From NCBI GenBank assembly GCA_963838795.1, contig CAWISL010000005.1:124001-188000 (forward strand): a DNA stretch of 64,000 nt. The letters are read 5' to 3'. Every line of letters begins with the position of its first letter. Position 1 is the stretch's first letter. This document shows positions 8,811 through 16,808 of the stretch, one piece after another. The notes under the pieces are model-generated. The model was not told where the DNA came from, made no database searches, and saw only the letters and a list, made by a program, of their open reading frames with translations. The translations under genes and the position numbers were made by a program. The DNA is from JAIBJN01 sp963838795. GTDB taxonomy: Bacteria > Actinomycetota > Thermoleophilia > Gaiellales > Gaiellaceae.

Positions 8811-9719
8811 ATGGGACTGAAGGTGGCGATGCACAACTGGATGCGGCCCGAGCCGATCGAGACGACGATCCGACGTCTGGGCCGGTGCGGCTACGACGGC
8901 ATCGAGATCTCGGGAGAGCCCGCGCTCTACGACGCGAAGCACGTTCGCTCCCTGCTCGACGAGAACGGGCTCGAGTGCTGGGGGTCCGTGACGCTCATGG
9001 TCGGCGGCCGCGACCTCCTGCACGAGGACAAGTACGTGCGCATCGGCAGCGTCCAGTACGTGAAGGACACGCTCGACCTGATCCAGGCCCTCGGCGGCTC
9101 GATCCTGACCGTCGTTCCGTCCACGGTCGGCAAGGTCACGCCGATGTCGACCCCGGAGGAGGAGTGGAAGTGGGCGGTCGAGAGCCTGAAGGAGTGCCAG
9201 GCCCACGCCGAGAAGTGCGGAGTCCGGCTCGCGCTCGAGCCGCTCAACCGCTTCGAAACCTACTTCCTCAACCGTTGCGACCAGGCCCTCGCGCTGTCGG
9301 AGGACGTCGGCGGCGACTGCGGCGTCTGCCTCGACATCTTCCACATGAACATCGAGGAGGCCGACTGGCCGGCCGCCATCAGGGCCGCCGGCGATCAACT
9401 GGTCGACTTCCACGTCGCCGACAACAACCGCATGCCGCCCGGGCAGGGCGCGATCGACTGGGAGCTGATCGTCCGCACGCTAGGCGAGATCGGCTACGAC
9501 GGGTATCTCACCGTCGAGTTCGTCGCCACGGTCGATCGCAGCCGCATCTCCGAGCGCACCGAGATCGGGGACGCATCCGAGGCCGACGCGAGCGTGGGGC
9601 TCGAGCAGTTCCTGCGCGATCACGGAACGGGCGCCGTGCCGGAGGAGCTGTACGACCGCTACGTGCAGGAGTCGATCGACTGCTTGCGCCAGGCCATGAG
9701 CGCCGCAGCTCCTGCGTAG
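8811..9719 (+). CDS. Sugar phosphate isomerase/epimerase family protein (ketose 3-epimerase-like)
   Basis: 302 residues; AGGAGG at 8801-8806 is well placed for ATG 8811. AP-endonuclease-2-like TIM barrel. The four metal ligands of D-tagatose/D-psicose 3-epimerases can be followed: Glu in ALEPLNRFE, Asp/His in CLDIFHMNIEE, His in FHVADNNR and a late Glu in LTVEF; the PPGQGAIDW segment is also typical. It is therefore probably a metal-dependent ketose or keto-acid epimerase. It lies directly before the creatininase-family gene, an arrangement reminiscent of the Thermotoga inositol route. Confidence 0.87.
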   Translation: MGLKVAMHNWMRPEPIETTIRRLGRCGYDGIEISGEPALYDAKHVRSLLDENGLECWGSVTLMVGGRDLLHEDKYVRIGSVQYVKDTLDLIQALGGSILTVVPSTVGKVTPMSTPEEEWKWAVESLKECQAHAEKCGVRLALEPLNRFETYFLNRCDQALALSEDVGGDCGVCLDIFHMNIEEADWPAAIRAAGDQLVDFHVADNNRMPPGQGAIDWELIVRTLGEIGYDGYLTVEFVATVDRSRISERTEIGDASEADASVGLEQFLRDHGTGAVPEELYDRYVQESIDCLRQAMSAAAPA

Positions 9720-9729
9720 AGGAGATCCG

Positions 9730-10584
9730 ATGGAGCTTCCCTCCTACAACATCGCCGATCTCGCCCCGCCGGACATCAAGGCGTACCTGGGCGAGAAGGA
9801 CATCGTGATGATCCCCATCGCGAGCATGGAGCAGCACGGGCCGCACCTGCCGCTCGCGACCGACACGATCCAGGCCGACGAGATCACCCGGCGGGCGGCC
9901 GAGCGGGCCCAGGTCCTCTACACCCCCTGCATCTGGTTCGGCTACTCGCCGCAGCACATGTACGACCCCGGCGACGGAACGGGAACGATCACGATCCGCT
10001 CGCAGATCCTGCTCGACGTCTACCACGACGTCGCGCGCTCGCTCATCCACCACGGGTTCAGCCGGCTCGTGTTCGTGAACAACCACGGTTCGAACACGAA
10101 GATCATCGATCCGCTGCTGCGACGGATCCGCTACGAGACCGGCGCGTTCGTCACGTTCTCCAAGCTCTACGCCGAGCGCTACCTCGGGCTGATCGAGCCG
10201 GTCATGGAGAACCCGCCCGAGGAGACGCCCGGCTGGCACTCCAGCGAGCTCGAGACAGCCCAGGTCATGGCCCACGACGAGGGGCTCGTCCGGATGGACC
10301 GCGCCGTGAACCAGAAGGTGAGACGGCCGGACTGGTTCCCCGAGGGCTTCGTCAAGCTGGACGGCGCGCCGGAGGTGGAGTTCCAGGGCTATCAGTACTT
10401 CCTCTTCCCCACGGATCACGGCGACTTCACGCCGAGCGGCGTGATCGGCAACCCGTTTCGAGCGACTGCCGAGAAGGGCGAGCGCACCTACGAGCTCTAC
10501 GCCGAGCACCTCGCCGCGGCGCTCGAGGAGTTCCAAAGGGTGCCGGTCGACGTGCACACGCGGGAGTGGCTCGAGCGGGCGTGA
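9730..10584 (+). CDS. Creatininase-family metal-dependent hydrolase
   Basis: 284 residues. Metal-binding motifs of the family are intact: SMEQHGPHLPLATD (residues 32-45, Glu/His/Asp ligands), VNNHGSN (around 117-123) and a later acidic ligand in WHSSELETAQ. Start ATG 9730 follows AGAGGAGATCCG. Creatininase-family members hydrolyse cyclic amides, but one branch (IolN of Thermotoga) opens 3-dehydro-scyllo-inosose; since there is no amide-related gene here and dehydrogenases and epimerases surround it, hydrolysis of a cyclic ketone or lactone is the better guess. Confidence 0.87.
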   Translation: MELPSYNIADLAPPDIKAYLGEKDIVMIPIASMEQHGPHLPLATDTIQADEITRRAAERAQVLYTPCIWFGYSPQHMYDPGDGTGTITIRSQILLDVYHDVARSLIHHGFSRLVFVNNHGSNTKIIDPLLRRIRYETGAFVTFSKLYAERYLGLIEPVMENPPEETPGWHSSELETAQVMAHDEGLVRMDRAVNQKVRRPDWFPEGFVKLDGAPEVEFQGYQYFLFPTDHGDFTPSGVIGNPFRATAEKGERTYELYAEHLAAALEEFQRVPVDVHTREWLERA

Positions 10585-10591
10585 GCGACCT

Positions 10592-11830
10592 GTGACGAAC
10601 GAGCCGCAGATCGCGCTGATCGGGACCCTCGACACGAAGGGCGACGAGATCGCGTACGTGCGCGAGCGCCTCGCCGGCCTCGGCGTTCGGCCGGTCGTGA
10701 TCGACTCAGGGATCCTGGGCGAGCCGGGCACGAGCGCCGACGTCACACGCGAGGAGGTGGCCGGCGAGGCGGGGTACGAGCTGGAGCAGGTTCAGTCGGC
10801 GGGCAGCCGCGGGGCTGCGGTCGAGCTCATGGAGCAGGGAGTGCGTGCCGTCTGCCTGCGCCTCTGGCTCGAGGGCCGTCTGCACGGCGTGCTCTGCCTG
10901 GGCGGGGCCGAGGGAGCGCTCCTGGGAGCAGCCGGGATGCGCGCCCTCCCGGTCGGCGTCCCGAAGCTGATCGTGACTCCCAGCGCCTCGGGTCGGCGTG
11001 CGTTCGGCCCCTTCGTCGGCGAGAGCGACGTCCTCGTCATGCACTCGGTCGTCGACATCCTCGGCCTCAACCCCATCGCGCGGACGGTCTTCGACAACGC
11101 CGCGGCAGCCGTCGCGGGCATGGCTCGAGACGCCGGACGCCCGCTTCAGGACCTGGGCGGCCGGAGCGTGGGCATCACGATGCTCGGCCACACCACTCCC
11201 GCGGTGATGCGCATCCGCGCGGGCCTCGCGCTGGCCGGCCACGAGCCGGTCATCTTCCACGCGAACGGCGTCGGCGGCCCGGCGATGGAGAAGCTCGTCG
11301 AGGCGGGCGCGCTCGCGGGCGTGATCGACTACACGCTCTCCGAGCTTGCGAACTCGCTCCTCGACGGGCTCCACGCGACGGGGCCCGACCGCCTCCGAGT
11401 CGCGGGCGCTCATGGCCTCCCGCAGGTGGTGGTTCCGGGCTGCGTCGACTTCTTCAACCAGGGGGCGCTCGACACCGTCCCCGCCGAGTACCGCGCCCGC
11501 CAGAGCTACTACCACAATCCGGTGGCGACGCTCGTCCGGCTCGAGCCGGGTGAGATGGCCGAGCTCGGAGGCATGGTCGCCGAACGGCTCAACGACGCCC
11601 AGGGGGCCGTTCACGTCGTCGCCCCGACCCTCGGCTTCTCGCTGGCGGACGTCGAGGGCGGCGACCTCTGGTTTCCGGAGGCCGACGCCGCATTCCTGGA
11701 CGCGCTCGGCTCCGCCCTGCGGCCGGACATCCAGCTCGAGCTCGTCGACACCCACGTGAACGACCCGGAGCTCGCCGATCTCGTCGTCGAGCGATACCTC
11801 GTCCTGGCCTCCGCGCCGTCGGCGACCTGA
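10592..11830 (+). CDS. UPF0261 / Tm-1-like ATP-binding family protein, copy 2
   Basis: 412 residues, GTG start 7 bases after the creatininase gene. Paralogue of the protein at 4888-6120: the same IGTLDTKGDE signature at residues 7-16, TPSASGRRAFGPFVGESD for the STMASGDTRPYVG region, and the same overall length. The copies are clearly diverged (different residues at many positions), so this is an old duplication rather than a recent one. Unlike copy 1 it is not followed by a TIM-barrel partner; a DeoR regulator follows instead. Confidence 0.87.
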   Translation: MTNEPQIALIGTLDTKGDEIAYVRERLAGLGVRPVVIDSGILGEPGTSADVTREEVAGEAGYELEQVQSAGSRGAAVELMEQGVRAVCLRLWLEGRLHGVLCLGGAEGALLGAAGMRALPVGVPKLIVTPSASGRRAFGPFVGESDVLVMHSVVDILGLNPIARTVFDNAAAAVAGMARDAGRPLQDLGGRSVGITMLGHTTPAVMRIRAGLALAGHEPVIFHANGVGGPAMEKLVEAGALAGVIDYTLSELANSLLDGLHATGPDRLRVAGAHGLPQVVVPGCVDFFNQGALDTVPAEYRARQSYYHNPVATLVRLEPGEMAELGGMVAERLNDAQGAVHVVAPTLGFSLADVEGGDLWFPEADAAFLDALGSALRPDIQLELVDTHVNDPELADLVVERYLVLASAPSAT

Positions 11831-11842
11831 GGGACGGAATCG

Positions 11843-12652
11843 ATGCCCGCGGACTTGCGCAGAGCCAGCATCCTCGAGCGGATCCAGCGCGACGGGGGCG
11901 CGTCGGTCGCCGAGCTGGCGCGCGACTACGGCGTCTCCCAGATCACGGTTCACCGCGACCTGGAGCGACTCGGCCGCGACGGCCTCATCGAGCGCGTTCA
12001 CGGAGGCGCTCGCCTCCCCGGCAGCGGTCCCAGCGAGCTCCGCGTGGCGACCGACTGGACGAAGCGGCTGGAGCACGCGCTGCAGGCGAAGGAGGCGATC
12101 GCGGCACGTGCTGCCCGGTTCGTCGAGGACGGCTCGACGATCTTCGTCGACTCCTCCACCACGTGCCTCGTGTTCGCCCGCCACCTGCAGCGCCTTCCAC
12201 CGCGTGCGCTCACCCTCGTGACGAACTCGCCGGCGATCGCGGGCGAGCTGCACGCGCAGTCGATCCACGTCGTCGTCACGCCCGGCGAGGTCGACCAGAC
12301 GCTCCGGATGATCGGCGGCCGCTGGGCGGCGGAGTTCCTCGGCGACCTCAACATGGAGACGGCCTTCGTCTCGGCCGGAGGCGTCACGCTCGAGAACGGG
12401 CTGACCACGACGCGACGAGCCCTGGCCGACACGCTGAGAGCCGCGTCCGCCTCCTCGGCGAAGACGATCGGGCTCATCGACTCGTCCAAGTTCGGCCTCT
12501 CGGCGCTGCTTTCGATCGCACGCCCGGACGAGCTCGACGCTCTCGTGGTCGACGACGGCCTCCCGCGCAAGACGATCCGCGCCTATCAGGCTGCGGGCGT
12601 CAATCTCATCCTGGCCGAGGGCCAGCCAATCTCCCCTGCCACGAACGCCTAA
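11843..12652 (+). CDS. DeoR-family transcriptional regulator
   Basis: 269 residues. N-terminal DeoR winged helix-turn-helix (residues 5-57: RRASILERIQ ... VAELARDYGVSQITVHRDLERL ... IERVHGGAR), then the DeoRC phosphosugar-sensing domain with ARFVEDGSTIFVDSSTTC, GRWAAEFLGDLNMETAFVSAGGV and IGLIDSSKFG. The family normally represses sugar operons and responds to phosphorylated sugars. Being inside the operon, it probably autoregulates the cluster. Confidence 0.92.
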   Translation: MPADLRRASILERIQRDGGASVAELARDYGVSQITVHRDLERLGRDGLIERVHGGARLPGSGPSELRVATDWTKRLEHALQAKEAIAARAARFVEDGSTIFVDSSTTCLVFARHLQRLPPRALTLVTNSPAIAGELHAQSIHVVVTPGEVDQTLRMIGGRWAAEFLGDLNMETAFVSAGGVTLENGLTTTRRALADTLRAASASSAKTIGLIDSSKFGLSALLSIARPDELDALVVDDGLPRKTIRAYQAAGVNLILAEGQPISPATNA

Positions 12653-12664
12653 GGAGGACAGCGA

Positions 12665-13663
12665 ATGGCACGTCCCGTCACGCTCTTCACCGGCCAGTGG
12701 GCCGACCTTCCGCTCGACGAGCTCGCCGGCAAGGCCTCCGCCTGGGGCTTCGACGGCCTCGAGCTGGCCTGCTGGGGCGACCACTTCGACGTCGACGAGG
12801 CACTCGCCGAACCCAGGTACGTCGACGGACGCCACGAGATCCTCGCGCGGCACGGCCTGCAGTGCTTCGCGATCTCCACGCACCTCGTCGGCCAGGCGGT
12901 GTGCGACCCCGTCGATGAGCGACACCGGGCGATCCTGCCCCCCGACGTCTGGGGGGACGGCGATCCGGAAGGGGTGCGGCAGCGCGCGGCCGACAAGGTC
13001 AAGGACACCGCCCGGGCCGCTGCCAGGTTCGGGGTCACCCAGGTGAACGGCTTCACGGGCTCGTCCATCTGGCATCTTCTCTACTCGTTCCCGCCCAACG
13101 ACTTCGATGCGATCGAGGCCGGCTACCGGGACTTCGCGGAACGCTGGGGCCCGATCGTCGACGTCTTCGAGGCCGAGGGCGTTCGCTACGGGCTCGAGGT
13201 GCATCCGACCGAGATCGCCTACGACTTCGTGACGACGCGCAAGACGCTCGAGGCGATCGACCGGCGCGAAGGCTTCGGAATCAACTTCGACCCGAGCCAC
13301 TTCGCCCATCAGTCCCTCGACTCGGCCGCGTTCGTGGACGAGTTCGCCGACCGCATCTACCACGTCCACGTCAAGGATTCGCAGAAGAATCTCGACGGCC
13401 GCAGCTCGATCCTCGGCGGCCACCTGAACTTCGGCGAGGCCGGGCGCGGCTGGGACTTCGTCTCGCCGGGGCACGGGGACGTGGACTTCGAGTCGCTCTT
13501 CCGCGCCCTCAATCGGATCGGCTACGAAGGGCCGCTCTCGATCGAGTGGGAAGACGCGGGGATGGACCGCGAGTGGGGCGCCCAGGACGCGTTGGCGTTC
13601 GTGCGCAGGAGCGACTTTACCCCGTCCGCGCTCGCCTTCGACGCGGCCTACGAGAGGAGCTGA
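12665..13663 (+). CDS. Sugar phosphate isomerase/epimerase family TIM barrel
   Basis: 332 residues; AAGGAGGACAGCG precedes ATG 12665. Metal-dependent AP-endonuclease-2-like barrel: Glu in GLEVHPTEIAYD, Asp/His in NFDPSHFAHQ, His in YHVHVKDS and Glu in LSIEWED supply the usual site. It is longer than the paralogue at 8811-9719 and has a GHGDVDF segment typical of a different subgroup. It is unlikely to be redundant; the two probably act on different intermediates. Confidence 0.87.
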   Translation: MARPVTLFTGQWADLPLDELAGKASAWGFDGLELACWGDHFDVDEALAEPRYVDGRHEILARHGLQCFAISTHLVGQAVCDPVDERHRAILPPDVWGDGDPEGVRQRAADKVKDTARAAARFGVTQVNGFTGSSIWHLLYSFPPNDFDAIEAGYRDFAERWGPIVDVFEAEGVRYGLEVHPTEIAYDFVTTRKTLEAIDRREGFGINFDPSHFAHQSLDSAAFVDEFADRIYHVHVKDSQKNLDGRSSILGGHLNFGEAGRGWDFVSPGHGDVDFESLFRALNRIGYEGPLSIEWEDAGMDREWGAQDALAFVRRSDFTPSALAFDAAYERS

Positions 13664-13665
13664 CG

Positions 13666-14832
13666 ATGGCGGACGAGGGCGAGGTCGGCTTCCTCACGAT
13701 GGGGCGGGCCGGGGGCACGGACGAGGCCCGGACGATCGGGGTCGGCATGCTCGGCTATGCGTTCATGGGCAAGGCCCATTCGAACGCCTATCGCAAGATC
13801 GCCTACATGACGTGGCCACCGCCGCTCGTGCCGCGGCTCGTGGCGATCTCCGGGCGGACCGAGGAGGCGGTCGCGGAGGCCGCGCGCCGCTACGGGTTCG
13901 AGAGCTACGCGACCGACTGGCACGAGCTGATCGCAAACGACGAGGTCGAGCTCTTCGACAACAGCGGGCCCAACGACCTGCATGCGGAGCCCACGATCGC
14001 GGCGGCCGAGGCCGGCAAGCACGTCGTCTGCGAGAAGCCGCTCGCGCGCACCGCCGACGAGAGCTACGAGGTCTGGCAGCGCGTCGCAGCGGCGGGCGTG
14101 AAGCACATGTGCGCCTTCAACTACCGGTTCGTCCCGGCGGTACGGTTGGCCCGGGAGCTGCTCGAGGCCGGCGACCTGGGCGACATCTACCACTTCCGGG
14201 GCCGGTATCTCCAGGAGTGGGGTGACATCGACGACGAGGTGTGGCGCTTCGACCGCGCAGCGGCCGGCTCGGGCGCGCTCGGCGACCTCGGCGCGCACGT
14301 GATCGACCTGGCGCGCTACCTCGTGGGCGAAATCGAGTCGGTGAGCGGCGCCACCCGCACGTTCAAGGAGGGGCGTGACGTCGACGACGCCTTCGAGTCG
14401 ATCGTCACGTTCGCGAACGGCGCCGTCGGCACGATCGAGGCCTCACGCTTCTGTCCCGGACGGAAGAATGCCTTCGCCTGGGAGATCAACGGCTCGAAGG
14501 GCTCGATCGCCTTCGACCTCGAGCGGCTGAACGAGCTGCAGGTGCACCTTCGCGACTCGAAGCCCGGTGATCGGGCCCAGGGGTTCCGAAGCGTGCTCGT
14601 CTCCGAAGCCGATCACCCTTTCTGGGAGCACTGGTGGCCACACGGCCACATCATCGGCTGGGAGCACTCGTTCGTGCACGAGCTGCACCACCTCCTCACC
14701 GCAATCGCGGAGGGCGGGGAGATCGGGCCGCACGGAGCGACGTTCGAGGACGGCTACCGGGCGGCCGAGGTCTGCGACGCGATCGTGCGCTCGAGCGACT
14801 CGGGCCGGCGCGAGGAGGTCGCATATCGCTAG
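13666..14832 (+). CDS. Gfo/Idh/MocA-family NAD(P)-dependent oxidoreductase, copy 1
   Basis: 388 residues from ATG 13666, directly behind the TGA of the epimerase gene. Rossmann fold begins at GVGMLGYAFMGKAHSNAYR (about residues 25-43) after a ~24-residue N-terminal tail; the catalytic EKP motif is CEKPLAR (about 124-130), and the C-terminal domain has the expected beta sheet (GDLGAHVIDLARYL). Members include inositol, glucose and aldose dehydrogenases. It ends with a TAG inside CTAG at 14829-14832. Confidence 0.9.
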   Translation: MADEGEVGFLTMGRAGGTDEARTIGVGMLGYAFMGKAHSNAYRKIAYMTWPPPLVPRLVAISGRTEEAVAEAARRYGFESYATDWHELIANDEVELFDNSGPNDLHAEPTIAAAEAGKHVVCEKPLARTADESYEVWQRVAAAGVKHMCAFNYRFVPAVRLARELLEAGDLGDIYHFRGRYLQEWGDIDDEVWRFDRAAAGSGALGDLGAHVIDLARYLVGEIESVSGATRTFKEGRDVDDAFESIVTFANGAVGTIEASRFCPGRKNAFAWEINGSKGSIAFDLERLNELQVHLRDSKPGDRAQGFRSVLVSEADHPFWEHWWPHGHIIGWEHSFVHELHHLLTAIAEGGEIGPHGATFEDGYRAAEVCDAIVRSSDSGRREEVAYR

Positions 14833-15655
14833 CCCCCGCCTGAACCGCCTCTTCGCCGCGGACGGGCGCTGCTTCGACGTCGCCGTCGACCACGGCTTCT
14901 TCGGAGAGAGCTCGTTCCTCACCGGGATCGAAGACCTCGAGAGCGCCGTCCGAACGCTCGTGCAGGCGGCACCAGACGCGATCCAGCTCTCACCCGGCCA
15001 GGCGCCGATTTTGCAACGCATAGCCGGCCCCGTGAAGCCGGCGCTCGTCCTGCGCACCGACGTCGCGAACGTCTACGGCCCGAGCCCCCCGTCGACGCTC
15101 TGGAGCGAGCTCGTCGAGGACGCCGTCGGGCAGGCGATTCGGCTCGACGCCACCTGCGTGGTCGTCAACCTGCTCTCGCTCCCCGGAGAGCCCGAGCTCC
15201 ACCGGCAATGCGTCCGCAACGTGTCGACCCTCCGCGCGGCCTGCGAGCCCTGCGGCATGCCCTTGATGGTCGAGCCGCTGGCGATGAAGCAGGGCGACTC
15301 CGGCTACGGCGTGAACGGGGATGCCAACACGGTCGTGACGCTCGTCCGCCAGGCGGTCGAGCTGGGCGCCGACGTCATCAAGGCCGATCCCACGGACGAC
15401 CTGGACGACTACGGCCGGGTCGTCGAGGCCGCCGGCCGCGTGCCGCTGCTCGTCCGCGGCGGTGGGCGTGCGCCCGACGACGAGATCCTGAGGCGCACGG
15501 AGGCGGTACTCCGACACGGTGCCGCCGGGATCGTCTACGGGCGCAACGTCGTCCAGCATGCGGATCCCGTCGGGATGACGCTCGCGCTCATGGCGGTCGT
15601 CCACGAGGGCGCGTCTGCCGAGCAGGCGCTCGCAGGCCTCGCCGCCCGTGCCTGA
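14825..15655 (+). CDS. DhnA-type class I aldolase (fructose-bisphosphate aldolase / DeoC-LacD superfamily)
   Basis: About 276 residues. Recognisable features: DVAVDHGFFG near the N-terminus, DVIKADPTDD (the Lys is the likely Schiff-base residue), LLVRGGGRAPDDEIL and AAGIVYGRNVVQH. No ATG, GTG or TTG lies in frame between the end of the upstream gene and the essential DHG motif; the first one (GTG about 14957) would delete it. A strong AGGAGG at 14813-14818 points to ATC 14825 as the start, or CTG 14840. Predicted to cleave a keto-sugar phosphate into C2/C3 units, the last step of the cluster. Confidence 0.8.
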   Translation: MASPRLNRLFAADGRCFDVAVDHGFFGESSFLTGIEDLESAVRTLVQAAPDAIQLSPGQAPILQRIAGPVKPALVLRTDVANVYGPSPPSTLWSELVEDAVGQAIRLDATCVVVNLLSLPGEPELHRQCVRNVSTLRAACEPCGMPLMVEPLAMKQGDSGYGVNGDANTVVTLVRQAVELGADVIKADPTDDLDDYGRVVEAAGRVPLLVRGGGRAPDDEILRRTEAVLRHGAAGIVYGRNVVQHADPVGMTLALMAVVHEGASAEQALAGLAARA

Positions 15656-16808
15656 GCGGGTCGTCCGCTTCGGGCTCGTAGGCGGAGGCCTCATGGGACG
15701 CGAGTTCGCGAGCGCGGCCGCCCGCTGGATGCACCTCGGCGCCCTCGGCGTTCGGCCCGAGCTGGCGGTGGTCTGCGACGCAAACCCAGACGTGCTCGCG
15801 TGGTACGAACGGCTCGAGCCGGCGCCGCGACTCCTCTCCGACTACCGCGAGCTGCTCGCGGACGACTCGGTCGAAGCTGTCTACTGCGCCGTCCCTCACC
15901 ACCTTCACGCGGAGATCTACGGCGCCTGCCTCCGGGCCGGGAAGCACCTGCTGGGCGAGAAGCCCTTCGGCATCGACCTCGCCGCGAACCGGGCGATCGG
16001 CGCCGAGATCGACGCACACCCCGAGCTCCTGGTCCGCTGCTCCTCGGAGCTTCCGTTCTATCCCGGAGGCCAACGCGTGTGGCGCTGGATCGCCGAGCGC
16101 CGCTACGGACGCGTGCTCGAGGTGCGCTCGGCCTTCCTGCACTCCAGCGACCTCGATCCTGAGAAGCCGATCAACTGGAAGCGGCGCGCCGCCGAGAACG
16201 GCGAGTACGGCGTCATGGGCGACCTCGGCATGCACGCGCTGCACCTGCCGCTGCGGGCCGGGTGGTTCCCGAGCGACGTCCGCGCGATCCTGTCCGACGT
16301 GGTGCGCGAGCGCCCGGACGGGCTCGGCGGCACGGCTCCCTGCGACACGTGGGACAACGCCCTCCTCCTCTGCGAGGTGGAAGAGGACGGCGAGGTGTTC
16401 CCGCTTCGGATCGAGACGAAGCGGATCGCCCCGGGCGAGACGAACACGTGGATCATCGAGGTGGACGGAACGGAGGGGTCGATCGCCTACACCACCAAGC
16501 AGCCCAAGACGCTGCGCTGGATGGCGTACGAGCCCGGCGGCGCGCAAGCCTGGAGCGTGCTCGACCTGGGGTCGGAGTCGGCCTACCCCTCGATCACCGG
16601 GGCGATCTTCGAGTTCGGCTTCTCGGACGCGATCCTGCAGATGTGGGCCGCCTTCCTGGACGAGCTCGCCCACGGGCGCGACGGCATGCGCCAGCCCTTC
16701 CACTGCGCGACGCCGGAGGAGGCGGCTGCGACCCATCGGGTCTTCACGGCGGCGCTCGAGTCGCAGGCGACCTCGTCGGTCGTGGCCCTCAGCGGCGCGC
16801 CCGCGTGA
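15648..16808 (+). CDS. Gfo/Idh/MocA-family NAD(P)-dependent oxidoreductase, copy 2
   Basis: 386 residues, GTG start overlapping the aldolase end by 8 bases. Rossmann motif GLVGGGLMGREFA (about residues 9-21), catalytic GEKPFG (about 107), and DLGMHALHLPLRAGW in the second domain. Only distantly similar to copy 1. Last gene of the + strand cluster; its 3' end overlaps the convergent glcF by 20 bases (16789-16808), so both genes share coding DNA at their ends. Confidence 0.9.
   Translation: MPERVVRFGLVGGGLMGREFASAAARWMHLGALGVRPELAVVCDANPDVLAWYERLEPAPRLLSDYRELLADDSVEAVYCAVPHHLHAEIYGACLRAGKHLLGEKPFGIDLAANRAIGAEIDAHPELLVRCSSELPFYPGGQRVWRWIAERRYGRVLEVRSAFLHSSDLDPEKPINWKRRAAENGEYGVMGDLGMHALHLPLRAGWFPSDVRAILSDVVRERPDGLGGTAPCDTWDNALLLCEVEEDGEVFPLRIETKRIAPGETNTWIIEVDGTEGSIAYTTKQPKTLRWMAYEPGGAQAWSVLDLGSESAYPSITGAIFEFGFSDAILQMWAAFLDELAHGRDGMRQPFHCATPEEAAATHRVFTAALESQATSSVVALSGAPA

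Noticed and set aside
10706..13474. 922-codon - strand ORF spanning UPF0261 copy 2, DeoR and an epimerase.
   Set aside because: Antisense shadow across three well-supported + strand genes; low-complexity charged peptide without domains.
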